Source: Prorocentrum cordatum (lineage: Eukaryota; Sar; Dinophyceae; Prorocentrales; Prorocentraceae). Taken from it: 64,000 bases of DNA. The stretch is from positions 719,543 to 783,542 of the forward strand of contig CAUYUJ010016482.1 in NCBI GenBank assembly GCA_963575745.1. The letters run 5' to 3'. The notes beneath the pieces were generated by a model. It was not told the origin of the DNA, ran no database searches, and was given only the letters and a program-made list of their open reading frames with translations. Within the stretch, counting starts at the first letter, position 1. Each line of letters starts with the position of its first letter. Below are positions 1 through 11,205 of the stretch, one piece after another. Made by a program: the position numbers and the translations under genes.

Positions 1-2
1 GG

Positions 3-878
3 GCGGCGGGGGCCTCGCGGTGCGCGATGGTTTCGACGCAGGCGGCTGTTTTGGCGGGCAGCCCAGCGGCGGGGGCTGCCTTCGGTGCCATTTCGGCGGC
101 TATCGAGATGGGCGTCTCGACCAAGTGCTTGACGTCGCTCGTGGCTGCTGCAGTTCGAGGCGCAGTTCAAGGCGCCGCGGCTACGGCGGCCGCAGAGGAC
201 AAGATCGACCCGCTCGACGAGGTGCAGGCTGTCGTCAACCTCGTGGGCGACATCGCGGGCGTGGAACGGACGGTCAAGGACGCCAAGGAGGTCCTGTCTA
301 GCCTGGGGGCTCCTGGCCGTGCCGTGGCGGGCAGGCTGGGGCGAGCCTCCAGGTACCGGAACGCGACTGCGCACCCGGCGTGCGCCGGCCTCGCCGCGGC
401 GGCGGGCCAGGTCATCGCCAGTGCCGGACCACAGTTGAAGCAGGGCCTGATGAAGAAGAACTCGTCCATCGAGAGTTCGACCGACGTGCCCGAGAGCGAG
501 GACGGCGCCCTGGTCGGCTCGGTGGCGGCCGACATCGAGGTGAAGCCGTTGAAGGAGCTGTCGAAGGGCACGGCCGAGACGGCTCAGCAGCTGCAGCAAC
601 AGTTCACGGACCTGCAGCTCAAGATGGAGGAGGCTTCGAAACTGCTCGGCGTGTACCGCGAGCAGTCCGAGGACAGTAACAACCTACAGACTGATGCGAA
701 GGAGGCGGAGAAGGTCATCGAGACCCTGACGGAGTACGAGCTTTGCCTCGTGGACTCGGCCATGCAGAATGCGCTCGAGATCGGTTTGGAGTGTACGGAC
801 GAGCTGCGCAGCCAGTTCGTGGTCAGGGTTCTCCAGGAGCGCTCGAGTTCGGCTACGCGATCAGCAAGTGCGCGCTGA
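3..878 (+). CDS. Hypothetical coiled-coil protein, 5' end open at window edge
   Basis: The reading frame is open from the window edge; the first ATG is at 27 and the stop is TGA at 876-878, giving 283 residues from that ATG. The N-terminal third is Ala/Gly/Val-rich with alternating short hydrophobic runs. Near residues 105-115 lies a compact RYRNATAHP motif. Residues about 175-235 are rich in Glu, Lys, Gln and Leu with heptad-like spacing and probably form a coiled coil. The tail is Ser/Arg/Ala-rich. No catalytic motif or signal peptide was recognised. Mixed composition and length argue for a real coding region, perhaps an exon or an ORF1-like part of a retroelement. The true start may lie upstream of the window. 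Confidence 0.5.
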   Translation, partial: AAGASRCAMVSTQAAVLAGSPAAGAAFGAISAAIEMGVSTKCLTSLVAAAVRGAVQGAAATAAAEDKIDPLDEVQAVVNLVGDIAGVERTVKDAKEVLSSLGAPGRAVAGRLGRASRYRNATAHPACAGLAAAAGQVIASAGPQLKQGLMKKNSSIESSTDVPESEDGALVGSVAADIEVKPLKELSKGTAETAQQLQQQFTDLQLKMEEASKLLGVYREQSEDSNNLQTDAKEAEKVIETLTEYELCLVDSAMQNALEIGLECTDELRSQFVVRVLQERSSSATRSASAR

Positions 879-988
879 TCAACAAGTTTTTCTCCTTCCT
901 CCAGGTCGGGGGAATCTGGAGTGCCCCGCATTCCTTTTCCCCTCAGGCGTGAGGCGGCCCGCCGACGGCCGCAGTTCCCCTTTTTGTA

Positions 989-1022
989 GAGGGTTAAAAC
1001 TGTGGCCTCAGTTTTAACCCTC
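989..1022. repeat. Perfect 14-bp hairpin
   Basis: GAGGGTTAAAACTG at 989-1002 is followed by the 6-nt loop TGGCCT and its exact reverse complement at 1009-1022. It sits 110 bp downstream of the first ORF and just before a CTC tract. It could be a transcript 3'-end structure or the tip of a fold-back element; nothing in the sequence decides between them. Confidence 0.7.
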
Positions 1023-1088
1023 AAGCGGGCCAGGTCACCGATGGCCATGGCGCCGTTTGTGGACGTACGCTGTCCTTTCATCTGATCG

Positions 1089-1400
1089 CTCCTGATCGCT
1101 CCTCCTTCTCCTCCTCCTCCGCCTCCTCCTCCGCCTCCTCCTCCGCCTCCTCCTCCGCCTCCTCCGCATCCTCTCTCCTCCTCCTCCTCCTCCTCCTCCT
1201 CCTCCTCCTCCTCCTCCTGCTCCTCCTGCTCATGCTCCTCCTCATCCTGCTGCTGCTCCTCCTCCTCCTCCTCATCATCCTCCCTCTCCCGCTCCTCCTC
1301 CTCCTCCTCCTCCTCCTCATCATCATCATCATCATAATCGTCATAATCATCCTCATCCTCCCTTTTCTCCTGCACCTCCTCCCCTTCCTCCTCATCGTGG
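1089..1400. repeat. (CTC)n microsatellite, interrupted
   Basis: About 310 bp of CTC/TCC triplets with CGC, CAT and CTG interruptions, ending in a short (CAT)n run near 1318-1336. The poly-Glu and poly-Leu reading frames across it are by-products of the triplet. Confidence 0.95.
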
Positions 1401-1825
1401 CTCTGATCGTGATCCTTGGAGTGGTGGTCGTGATCCATGGTCATCCGCAGCGCCTGCGCGGAGGCATTCAGATCTCTGTGACTCCGCTGAAGATGCTGCT
1501 CATGCCGTGAATGCAGGGCCTACGGCTCATCGTATTGCTCTGGCCGATCTCCGTGCTGCACGTTTCAGTGTGTGCCAGACATCGTCAGCAACAACAGCAA
1601 GGCTGGTCCACCTGAACCTGGTCGGGCTGAATGCGGGGATTGTGTGAGGGCGCGTCGGTTCGGCGCGCAAGCATGCCGCTCGTGCGCCGCCGCGGGTCGT
1701 GGTTGCTCTCTGTAGGTTGGGTTGTTGGTTGGCATGTTGGTTGGATAGGAGCCCTGTGCCGCTGAGTGGTGCAGGGTCTGCCCTCTAACCTTCGTTGCTG
1801 GAAGGCCCAGCCTTGCTCTTGCGTG
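1401..1825. other. Unannotated spacer
   Basis: No convincing ORF. A short TTGGTTGG-type run occurs near 1714-1746 (GGTTGGGTTGTTGGTTGG and a further TTGGTTGG). Nothing else recognised. Confidence 0.4.
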
Positions 1826-2610
1826 TCCAGTCCTTCTCCTCCTCCTCCTCCTCCTCCTCCTCCTTCCCTCCTACCTCCTCCTCCCCTCCATCCTCTCCTT
1901 TCCTTCTCCTCCCCTCCTCCTCCTCCTCCTCCTCCTCCTCCTCCTCCTCTTTCCTCCTCTCCCCTACTCCTCCCCTTCCTCCCATCCCCCTCCTCCTCCT
2001 CTCTCCTCCTCCTCTCCTCCTTCCCCTCCCCTTCCCCCCCTCCTCCTGCCCCCCCCCCTCCTCCTCCCTCCTCCTCCTCCTTTCCTCCTCCTACTCCTCC
2101 CTCCTCCTCCTCTCCTCCGCCTCCGCCTCCTCCTCCCCCTCCACCTCCTTCCTCCTCTTTTCCTCCTCTTCCTCCTCCTCTTCCTCCTCTCCTCCTCTTT
2201 CCTCCTCCTCCTCTTTTTTCTCCTCTTCCTCTCCCCCTGCCTCTTCTTCCTCTCATCCTCCTCCTCTCCTCCGTTCCTCCTCCTGCCCCCCCTTTCCCTT
2301 TCCCTTCCTCCTCCCGTCCTTCCTCGTCCTCCTCCTCCTCCTCTTCTCCTCGTCCTAGTCCTCTCTCCTCTTCCTCCTCCACCTCTTCCTCTCCTTTTCC
2401 TACCTTTTCCTCCTCCTCCTTCCTCCTCCTCCTCACCACTCCCCCCTCCTCCCCTCCTCATCCTCCTCCTCCTCCTCCTCCTCCTCCTCCTCCTCCTCCT
2501 CCTCCTCCCCTCCTCCCCCCCCTCCTTCTCTTTTCCTCCTCGTGCTCCATCCTCCTCCTCCTCCTCCTCCTCCTCCTCCTCCTCCTCCTCCTCCTCCTCT
2601 CAAGCCACTT
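1826..2610. repeat. (CTC)n tract directly upstream of LINE 1
   Basis: Roughly 785 bp of CTC/TCC triplets with C-rich interruptions, pure over 2460-2508 and 2551-2600. It stops abruptly at about 2600-2610, where unique LINE sequence begins. A second CTC tract of the same strand orientation begins at the other end of that LINE (13614). Confidence 0.95.
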
Positions 2611-2724
2611 CGGCCCTGGCCCCCCCCTTTTCCCAGGGCTGCCCCAGTACCTCCGCGAGGTGCTTGAGGGACTTCCGTGCACCCGCTCTCTTGCAGGTTT
2701 TACGGTCGACCAAAGCTGGGGCTC

Positions 2725-3918
2725 ATGGCTCGCACCCGCGCGCCGCCGCGCGGCACCAGCCAGGCTGCTCGCGGCGCTGCTGCCTGGCATCATTCCCCGC
2801 GTCCCTGGACGCGCTGCCGCGGCTGCAACACGTGCGAGTACAACGATCGCCTCGACCCGCAGGCCCCCACATGCCCACGGTGCAATCGGCCCGTGCGCAT
2901 GCACCGCGGCCGCTCTCGTTCGCCAAGCCAGGTGAGGTTCGGGCCCGAGGAGATCATCGACCCTGACACGCCGCCGCCAGCCGCCCCTCGCCACGAGACG
3001 GCGACGCCGCGTGCTGACAACGGCGCCCTCGCCAACCACCTACGTCAGGCACTCGCGGCTGCCACCGACCCCGCCTTGCAGGCCATCCTTGCTGCTCAGA
3101 TGCAGCGCCTCGGCGCCCAGGAGGCCGAGCCCCAGGTCAGCGAGGTCGAGGCCATGCGGAAGGCAGACGGTGCATGGCGCAGTGCAGTCAACCATCACAA
3201 TCAGGTCGTGGCCAACGTCGTGCGGTTCCGCAAGGCCTTGTCCACGGCAGAGGCCAAGGAGGCCGAGGCCGCCCTCGAGGTCGCCAAGACGGAGGCCGCC
3301 AAGCGCAAGGCTGCCCAGGCCCTGGCACGCGCTGAAGGAGTCGGACACCCAGATGGCGCCAAGGACTCCGCCAGCAAGCCCGACCACCCACCCGAGGCTC
3401 CTTTCACAGTCTCGTGGGACCCCACGCTCTTCCAGCAGATCGAGGAGCTCGATTTCACCGACACTGAGCAGCAGGAGCTCAACGCCGTCAAGAAGGGGCT
3501 CGAGGAGCTCAAGCAGCAGTTCGCCACCAAGGGCCCCCAGGTGCAGGAGCTCATCAGCCGTGCCACAGCCGTGCGGCAGGCGCGCGAGGCACGCTACCAG
3601 AAGAAGCGCAAGGGCGACGACGGCCAAGCCAGCGCCACGCCTGGTGCAGCCCCACCCGCTGGTGGCCACCCTGGCGCTGGACCGCCCCCCAGCTCGGGCG
3701 AGGCCGCTGACGTTGGAGCTGAGCCGCCGCCCGCAGCCGCCCAGGCGCAGCAGCAGGAGGAAGAGGCTGCGCTGGCCGCTGAGGCCGCTCGCCTGTCCGC
3801 CGCCAAGTTCGCTGCCCACGCCGCCATGAACAAGGACGGCGCCCCCGAGACGGCCGCCCCGACGGCCGGCAAGGGGAGCGGCCGCACCACCGCCACCAAG
3901 CGAGCCACCTCGCATTGA
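2725..3918 (+). CDS. LINE 1 ORF1 protein (zinc finger plus coiled coil)
   Basis: A 397-residue ORF from ATG 2725; the frame is open upstream to a GTG at 2677. Residues 28-56 hold a small zinc-finger-like cluster after a Trp (C31, C34, C37, then C50-x2-C53), resembling the RanBP2-type or ribbon fingers of dinoflagellate LINE ORF1 proteins. An Arg/Ser stretch follows. Residues about 95-310 are rich in Ala, Glu, Gln and Lys with heptad-like periodicity. The tail is Pro/Ala-rich and ends in basic residues. By analogy it would bind element RNA and form the ribonucleoprotein. ORF2 continues in the same frame directly after the TGA at 3916-3918. Confidence 0.8.
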   Translation: MARTRAPPRGTSQAARGAAAWHHSPRPWTRCRGCNTCEYNDRLDPQAPTCPRCNRPVRMHRGRSRSPSQVRFGPEEIIDPDTPPPAAPRHETATPRADNGALANHLRQALAAATDPALQAILAAQMQRLGAQEAEPQVSEVEAMRKADGAWRSAVNHHNQVVANVVRFRKALSTAEAKEAEAALEVAKTEAAKRKAAQALARAEGVGHPDGAKDSASKPDHPPEAPFTVSWDPTLFQQIEELDFTDTEQQELNAVKKGLEELKQQFATKGPQVQELISRATAVRQAREARYQKKRKGDDGQASATPGAAPPAGGHPGAGPPPSSGEAADVGAEPPPAAAQAQQQEEEAALAAEAARLSAAKFAAHAAMNKDGAPETAAPTAGKGSGRTTATKRATSH

Positions 3919-3922
3919 CTAG
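3916..3922 (+). promoter_or_regulatory. In-frame TGA in TGA-CTAG context between ORF1 and ORF2
   Basis: The stop codon ending ORF1 is TGA followed at once by CTAG. The frame stays open for 1062 more codons and has no ATG for the first 99. UGA followed by CUAG is a known readthrough-prone context in eukaryotic mRNAs. Whether it works that way here is inference. Confidence 0.55.
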
Positions 3923-6900
3923 GCGGAGGCGACCCCAGCATCACGGGGGAAGGTGATGCTATCTCTTCTACCAGTACTAGCAGTCTCTTCTTCAGCAATG
4001 TCACTTGCTTCGGCGAGAAAGTCCACGAGTGGATTCAGGCCAGCAGTGACGACTACATCGGATTCGTCGAGACCCACGCCAACGCAGCCAGTGTATCACA
4101 GTGGCAGGGGAGGCTCAGGTCTATCAATCGCAGGCTCTTCGCCAACGTTGCCCGACCCACATCGCGTTCTGATTCTGAAGGGTGGACTGTAGATTCCCAT
4201 CTCGAGGCTGAATCCATGTCCGCAGCTTCACGCGCGAATGAGGGTGGAGAGTGGTTTCTTCCTAGAGGGCATCTCCATGCCCACCCTCTCCTCGAGGCGG
4301 TCCAGTCCAAGGACCTCCAGTCTTTCCCTCACCCCTCCCTCGATGGTTTCCTGCCCATAGTCCTCCATCTCCGTGGTTATTCCATCGTAGCAGTTCTTTT
4401 CTATGGGTTCTGCAGTGTCGGTATGAGAGGATCCAATTTAACTCGTTTTAGGAAGCTTGGGAGCCTCCTCCGCTCCCTCCAGCTTCCTTGGTTCGTCATT
4501 GCCGATTGGAACCTCAGCCCTTCAGCACTCACCCAGTCGGGGTTCCTAGCACAGGTCCAAGGAGAGATCATGTGCGCCCCTGTCGAACGCACATGCGACC
4601 CAGGAGGAGGACGTAAGCCATCGCATTTGGACTTTCTTGTTCACAGCGTTGCTGCCCGCCCTTACCTGGTCAGCCTCTCGCCAGTGCTAGATGTTCCGTG
4701 GAAGCCCCACATAGGATTGCGTCTTCAGCTCATCCAGTCTGGCGAGCAATTGCTCACTCGTATTCTTCAGCTCCCGAGGCGCCTGCCACACGTCGCTCGC
4801 CCTCGCAAGGCTGCCACTGCTGGGTCTAAGTCGAGTCGTGCCAGAGCCCAGCGAGCAGCCCACATGGAGAAGGCAACCGAGAGAAAACAGTCTCTCCATG
4901 CCACTCTCTTTGCCGATTTACGGACCAGCGAAGGCCGAGATGCCGACGCCGAGTCTACCAGTGCTGGCGACAGCCCCGCATCCGAGGGCGACGAGATCGA
5001 CCCAGCTCAGCTTTCCGAAGAGGAAGACCCGTGGGCGCACGAGACGAGTTTCTGGCCAGCCGTGCCGTCTGCTGTCTCGAACCCCGCTCGCGAGGAGACA
5101 AAACAGTGCTCGCTCGGCGCGTCAGCATCGCCCCTCTCCGCTGCCTCATCCGCCCATCTTTGTGATCCGCGGCTTTCGGCCCACGGAGAATACACAGCCG
5201 ATGCTTCTTTGCCTCATATTTCTAGTGGTGTCGTCCCGAGAGACATGCCCGCTGCCCAGGACAGGCCGCCCGCTGCTCTCTCTGCCCGCGACCCTGCTCC
5301 CATTGCTCCATCAGTTGATTCAGTCCAACAGCCAGAGTCCTTTTCACCAGTCCAGCGTGAGAACCCCCCTGACGTGCCTGTCGTACCCGAGGAGACCATG
5401 CCAGACAGTTTTCCCAAAGCCACGAACTTTCCCCAACATGGTCTTAATGGCCAGTGCCCAGGATCTGGGGAGTTTAGTTCTACCGCTGTGGATTTCGAAA
5501 TCCCTAATTTGCTCTGGAGCGTCCATCGGGAACAAATCAGCGCCCTGCCAGCCAGCTGCACGCTGCCTGCCCCTGCGGCTACTGCTTCCGTAGCCTTTCG
5601 GCTCAAGCCTGATTTGACCCTTCAGCTTGGGCAGACATACGGCTCTTGGGCCGCGACAGTCGAGGCCACCTTCCACACGCACCACCAGATGCCTTTCGCT
5701 GGCGCCAGCCGCGCCACAGGACCCAGCTACCAGATCACTGTTGTCCGCGAGCTGCAGTGCAAGAGGAGAGCGCCTCTCGCCGACTTCTCGAGCAACTGGT
5801 GGACACGGGTACACACTCTACTCCAGAATACGTACAGACATCGAGCTCGCAAAAACGGCCCTCTGCAGCTCCAGCAACTGCATCGGGACCTACGGCGTCT
5901 CGCTGACACACCACCTTCTGCTGCAGCCAGCATCGTCACACCCAAAGACGACCGCACTTGGGAACAGTGGATTCTCTTCCTGCAGCAGATCGAGCTCGCC
6001 GACGACGGCCACATCGCGGCACACGCAACCAGGGCCAACCGACTTGCCAAACGAGCCCAACAACGGGCGATCCGCAAGTCCGTCCGAGCATTCAGCGAGT
6101 GGGCAACCACGCCCGAGGCCTTGGGAACACTCCATCGCCCCCTACGGCCCCAACCACAACCAGCAGAGGTAACACTGTCCGACGGCTGCACCATCATGCA
6201 CCCCAAGGAGCTCATTGACCAGAAGATCCAGACCTGGACCGACCTGTGGGCCCCCCGCGCCGTCGACCACCACAGCCTGGATGCCGTCTTCCAACGCATC
6301 GTCGGCCGCATCCAGGAGTGCCCACTCCCTGCGCTCACCGCTGACGACCTCCGGCGGGCCGCCTCCCGCCTCAAGGCCAACGCGGCGCTCGGTGCCGACC
6401 GCCTACGACCTGGCGATTTCCAGCGGCTTCCCCAAGAGGCACTCCAGGAACTGGCCGACCTACTTACCACATCGGAACGACTCCAAGCTTGGCCACACCA
6501 ACTCGTGCACACCATCGGCGTCATGCGGGCCAAGAAGGACAACGGCGACCGCATCCTCGGCCTCATGACGATGGTTGCACGATTGTGGTCCATGGCACGT
6601 GAAGAACACGTACAACAGTGGAATCGAGATTACTTCGCACATTGGGAGGCTATAGCCAAGGGCAACTCGGCTTTCCGCGAGGCGTACGAAAGGTGCCTGC
6701 ACGAGGAGCTTTCGACCTACCTCCGCATCCCGCAGGCGCACGGGCTGCTCGACATCGCCCAGCTCTACGACTCCATCCACTGGGTCACCCTCATCGACGA
6801 CGCGCTCGACCTCAACTTCCCACCAGAAGTTCTCGGACTTGAGATCTTGCAGTGTACCGCTCCCCGCACGCTCATGCAGAGCGGTGCGTATGCGGAAGCA

Positions 6901-7107
6901 CTCCATCCCACGCGCTCTGTCGTACAGGGACTACGTTCTGGCACACGATTCGCCAATATCATGACTTACAAGGCACTTCAGCGCATCACCCATCACTACC
7001 CCGACCTCCAGCATCGCATTTGGGTCGACGACCTGTCGCAGCGCCTGCAAGCCAGCCGACGAGCACTACGACGCCGCATGGTGGCTTGTTGGTTTCGCCG
7101 GTGCTAA
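3919..7107 (+). pseudogene. LINE 1 ORF2, N-terminal part: EEP endonuclease and reverse transcriptase
   Basis: Open from the codon after the ORF1 TGA to the TAA at 7105; the first ATG is 4216. The endonuclease starts before that ATG: FFSNVT at 3988-4005 and VETH at 4066-4077 lie in the ATG-less stretch. Later endonuclease blocks are ADWNLS (4501), HLDF (about 4627) and KPHIG (about 4705), so the expected catalytic Asn, Glu, Asp and His are present. A Ser/Pro-rich linker follows. RT blocks are ALGADRLRPGDF (about 6385), motif A LLDIAQLYDSI (about 6740), motif B QGLRSG (about 6927) and catalytic WVDDL (7021-7035). Shortly after VDD the frame leaves LINE-like sequence and stops, because an insertion interrupts the gene. 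The rest resumes near 11206. Confidence 0.85.
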
Positions 7108-7489
7108 GAGTGAATTCAGCGTGGATTGGCGTCTTCGTTTTTCATGTTTATTCTCCTTTTTTCTGATATGCGCACGTCAATCGATCATGTGGCTCGGGCG
7201 TTCGTGTGAATGCCGCGTGGCCAGCGAATTTCGAATGTCTTTAGTGCCCTTGATTCTTCCTCATCGTACGGGGACGGTCATACATCGAGCGAGGGCAGCG
7301 GAATTATAGCCGTCTGATGGAGCTCAGCCAAGGGCTACAAACATACAGCCGCGAACTGGAGGCAAAGAAACGAGAGCAATGCGAAAGAAGGTCACTGCGA
7401 AACCAGACAGATGTCTCCAGGAAGGCGAATGCCTGCCAACGCGCCGCTTGCAATTGTAAATCATACTGGCCCGTGGCAAACCCCAGCGG

Positions 7490-8890
7490 CAACGCCCAGG
7501 CGCCAACAATAACACCTAGACGCCCGGTGAAGTCATTGACGCGTTGCTCAAATCCTCACGAGCCAATCCATGAACAACCGCAAGGCGAGTCGCCCTGATC
7601 AAGGCCGGGTAATCGGGCAAGCGGCGAAAATAGCGAGCCGGCGGATGATGAGGTGCAGGAAGCGGAGCAAAGGAGAGGAGGGCGGAAATGGAAATCATAA
7701 TGAACACGGTGAAGAGAGGGAGTATGGTGATAGGAAAGACTGGAAACGCGCAAGAGCATGAGCAGGTAGGAACACGGAAGAGGAGCTTGGGGGAGGTAGG
7801 AAGAAGCACAAGAAGCCTGAGGGAGGCAAAAGGCGCACCAGTGATCCGTGCGGAACGCGCGTGCGCCGCGCGCCCTCACCAGCGAGGGTGTAGGAAGAGG
7901 TGGGGGGTTCAAGGAGCAGGAGGAAGTAGGGGGAAATAGGAGGGGCAAGAACATGCAGAAGAAAACATTTGCAGACTCGAATCCCAAGAAAGTTGCGCTA
8001 AGCATGACAGCGAAGTGAAGCAACGTGCAGCGCAAGAAAAAAAACGAGGACAACCGTTACATTAGGGATAAGAGAAGGGCGCAGGAGTAATTAATCGGAA
8101 GATGCACAGGAACGGGGAGGGAGCAGAAAAAAGGAGGAGGTCACAGGAGGGACGAGGAGGAGGAGGACAAGGAAGGGAAAGATAAAGGATAGAGAGGAAA
8201 AAAAACATGCTGACGACGACGGGCATCAATCACCGAGGATCTCGAGTCGTTCGCTTTAGGTGCCTGCGGGACGCCCCATCAACGTCGTCATATCAGTGCC
8301 GCCGCGGCGCTCTCTTGTCGCAATTCTGGCTGCCTTTGGCGGCTGTCTTGGAGCCCCATGGGGCCCTCTTCGGGTCGTTTCGGGGATCTCCTGGGTCCCT
8401 CTTGGAAGCCTCGGGGGTCCTCCTGGGGCCATCTTGAAGCCGTCGGTCAAAGAAGTGGGGCCCTAGCAACGCCCCATTCCTTCTCGAGCCCCCCAGTCGC
8501 CAAAAGCGGCCCTCTTGCGACGCCCTTGAAGCGTTTTGGGCCCAACTTTGGTGTTCTTGGAGCCGACTTGGGCCCTGATGGCCCCCCCTCAAAGCAAGTT
8601 CAAACCAACTCGCAGCCATCTCGAGGCCTCTAGAAACTACGGAAAGCAAAAAGGCGAGAAGGAACAAATTGAAGCGCACAGTGATTGTGAAGGAGTTGAA
8701 CCTGTTGGAGGCCTCCCTCAAGAGCTCGAAAGACAATTGTGGGCTGTCACGAAGCGGTCTTGAGGGGGCTTGGAGGCGCATTGGCAGCAAAATTGTACCA
8801 TCTGCAAGTATCTGGAGCGATCTCGGAATCCTTCTTGGGTTTCCTGCGGTTCCTTTGGGGCCATCTTCGGCCATTTCGGGCACTCCACCG
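7490..8890 (+). repeat. Left arm of the giant fold-back
   Basis: The outer part (7490-8250) is purine-rich with many GGAGGA-like words. The inner part (8290-8890) is a copy of the GGGGCCTCTTGG element in + orientation, with an A-rich island at 8640-8700. It pairs with 9580-10860 read on the other strand. By eye, divergence between arms is substantial, perhaps a quarter to a third of positions, with small indels, so the structure is old. ORFs across it are by-products. Confidence 0.7.
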
Positions 8891-8894
8891 CCCC

Positions 8895-9575
8895 GCGGTC
8901 ACTCTCTGTCCACGTCCCTGCCAGGGGGGGCGGGGGGGGGGCCCGTCCCTGCCAGGGAGAAACGCGCGGATAAGCTAGCCCGTTAAACCACCACCCACGC
9001 TCTGCATGGCTGGTGGGATTTTTTCCACGGCCGCCTGGGAATACTATCCCGGATTCTCGAGTGAATTCTGCCCGGATTTTTCCAAATCCAAATGTGAATT
9101 TGCCCCGGAAGCCGCGTGAATTTTTCCGGGTGTCCTCCGGATTTTTCCGCGCGTGTTTTTTCGATGCGCGCGCCCAAGGAAAAATCCACCAAGAATTCGG
9201 AGAGGTATTCAAAACGAGTTTTTGTTTTTCTCCCCGAAGTTTTCACTAGGCCGCGCGCGGAGCCTGGAAGGAGGGCGGGGGGGGGGAGAAGTCACAGGGA
9301 GTGGGGGGGCACGCCGCAGGAGAGGGCCGGAGGGAGACAGGAATCCCAGCACCCCTTTAAGCGTGAGCGGCGTGACGAAGTAATTCATCCAAGCCCACGC
9401 TTCCCCTTCATAGACACGGTTCCCCATTTCCCCGCCCAATCCTTCCTGCGCGGGAAGGTAGCCGCGGGTCGTTGGAGCGCCTAATACGACCCAGAATGCA
9501 TCCGAGATGGCTGCAAGGAGCCCAGATACGCCTCCAACATCGCTCAATGCATCCCAGGACGATTCCGAAGAGCCT
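8895..9575. other. Central loop of the giant fold-back
   Basis: About 680 bp between the arms. At 8990-9027 it carries GTTAAACCACCACCCACG and, after it, GCTGGTGGGATT, a motif seen again at 44210-44240 next to another GGGGCCTCTTGG block. 9010-9200 has repeated (C)CCGGATTTTTCC-like words. 9270-9320 is G-rich. No ORF with a recognisable product. Confidence 0.55.
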
Positions 9576-9579
9576 CCAA

Positions 9580-10860
9580 CATGCCTCTGAGTCGTCAAGA
9601 CCGCTTCAAGACGGCCCCGCGTGCCCTTCGAGCTCTCCAAGGAGGCCTCCAAGACAAAAAAAATGAACACCATTGCGTGCTATGCGTTATGTCTCGCCGC
9701 CTTTTCGTTTTCCATGGGCTCTTGAGGCCTCAAGATGGCCACGCTGGCCTGAGATGGCCCTCCAGAAGAACCCGCCAGGCCCCAAGACGGCGCCGAGAGC
9801 GCTCAAGAGCAGCCGAAGAACGTCCCAAGAGAGCGCCAAGAGGCGACGTGGGCGGCTCCAGAGAGGGGACGCTGCAAGGACCCCCCCCCCGTACTCTTTG
9901 ACTGACGGCGTTTCCAAGATGGCCCCGAGAGGGCCCCCAAGGCCTCCAAGACGGGCCCACGAGACCCCGAAGAGGATCTCAAGGAGGCCCGAAACAGCCT
10001 CAAGAGGACCCCGCAGGCTCTCCCAAAATGGCTCCCAATTTGCTCCACAATGGCCCACAAATCACTCCAAGGGGCTTCTAACAAGAGCCGTGTGCGAAAA
10101 ACAAACAAAATCCTCCATGATTGATTCTGGCCGTCGTCGTGACTTTTTCTCTCCCATCCTTCCTTTTCCTACTCCTCGTCCTCATCCCGCCCCTCCTCCG
10201 TTTCCTCGTCATCCTCTTCCTTGTCCTCCTCCTCCGCTGCTGTTGATCCTCCGATTCCTCCTGCGCCGTCTTCACGTTTCTAACGTAAACAGCGTCGCCC
10301 TCTTGGTTGAGCACCATGCTGGCACGCGTTGCTGATGAACACAATTTGCCTGGGCACCGTCTCTGGAACTGCTTCGTCCTGAGCGTTCTTACCCCCATGT
10401 CCTCCTACCTCCCCCATGCTCCCCCCACCTCCCCATCTGGCACATTCCTACATCCTCGTTTACGAAAGGATGCGGCGCACTGGTGTTCTGCGCGGATCAC
10501 CAATGCGGTTGCTACCTCCCCCTGTTCCCTCGTATCCCTCCTCCCCCCCTCAGGTCCCTCATCATCCTTCCGACCTTCTGATGCTCTAGCATGTTGCTGT
10601 TTCCTCCAGCACGCGTCCATCCTTCTGCTGTTCCTCTTCTTTCGTTACTATTGGCCCTTCGCCACCATATTTGTTCCGTCGCTTCCTCCACCTCCTCTTC
10701 CTCTTCCCGTACAGAACCAGTGAAAACATATTCGGTTCGCTGCGGCGCCGCATGCTGCTGCACATGCTGATCGAGGCAACTCGCCTGGCGATTGCTTTTG
10801 CCTTGGCTGGCGGAAACACGCGAGGCGTCGGAAATGAAGGCAAAAAGGCGGATGAACAGT
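9580..10860 (-). repeat. Right arm of the giant fold-back
   Basis: Inverted counterpart of 7490-8890. The inner part (9580-10060) is the GGGGCCTCTTGG element on the - strand (reads as CCAAGACGG on +). The outer part (10110-10860) is pyrimidine-rich, the complement of the purine-rich left arm. Its A-rich island (9660-9710, complement GGAAAACGAAAAGGCGGCGAG) matches 8640-8700. Confidence 0.7.
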
Positions 10861-11205
10861 AGAATCCCGCGGACCACGGCCGAAACGCGTCAGAACATAT
10901 GCGAGGAAACAGGTCTGCAAGTTGTTTTGGACCCCTACAAAGCCTGCCTTGGGACCCTAGGGCCTGCTTGCAATCCTTCTCGGGACCTGCTGGTTTGTGG
11001 TTTTGTCTGCAGTTGGACTGCGGGCGGAACGCGGGCGCCGCTTACGCAGCATTCCATTGCTCGTTTTCCTTTGAGGGCATCCGCAGTGGATTTTGTGCGC
11101 GTTTGTTTTTTGTTGAGCAGATCAGTTCAATAAGATCTGTCGTTGTTCGACACGAGACCACTAAAATGAAATTTGAAAAGGGAAAAATATCCACGCGTCC
11201 CTTCA

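Noticed and set aside
10899-11205. Extension of the RNase H ORF upstream to ATG 10899 as genuine protein
   Set aside because: Residues before about 11206 show no LINE similarity and come from the insertion's outer flank; the open frame is chance.
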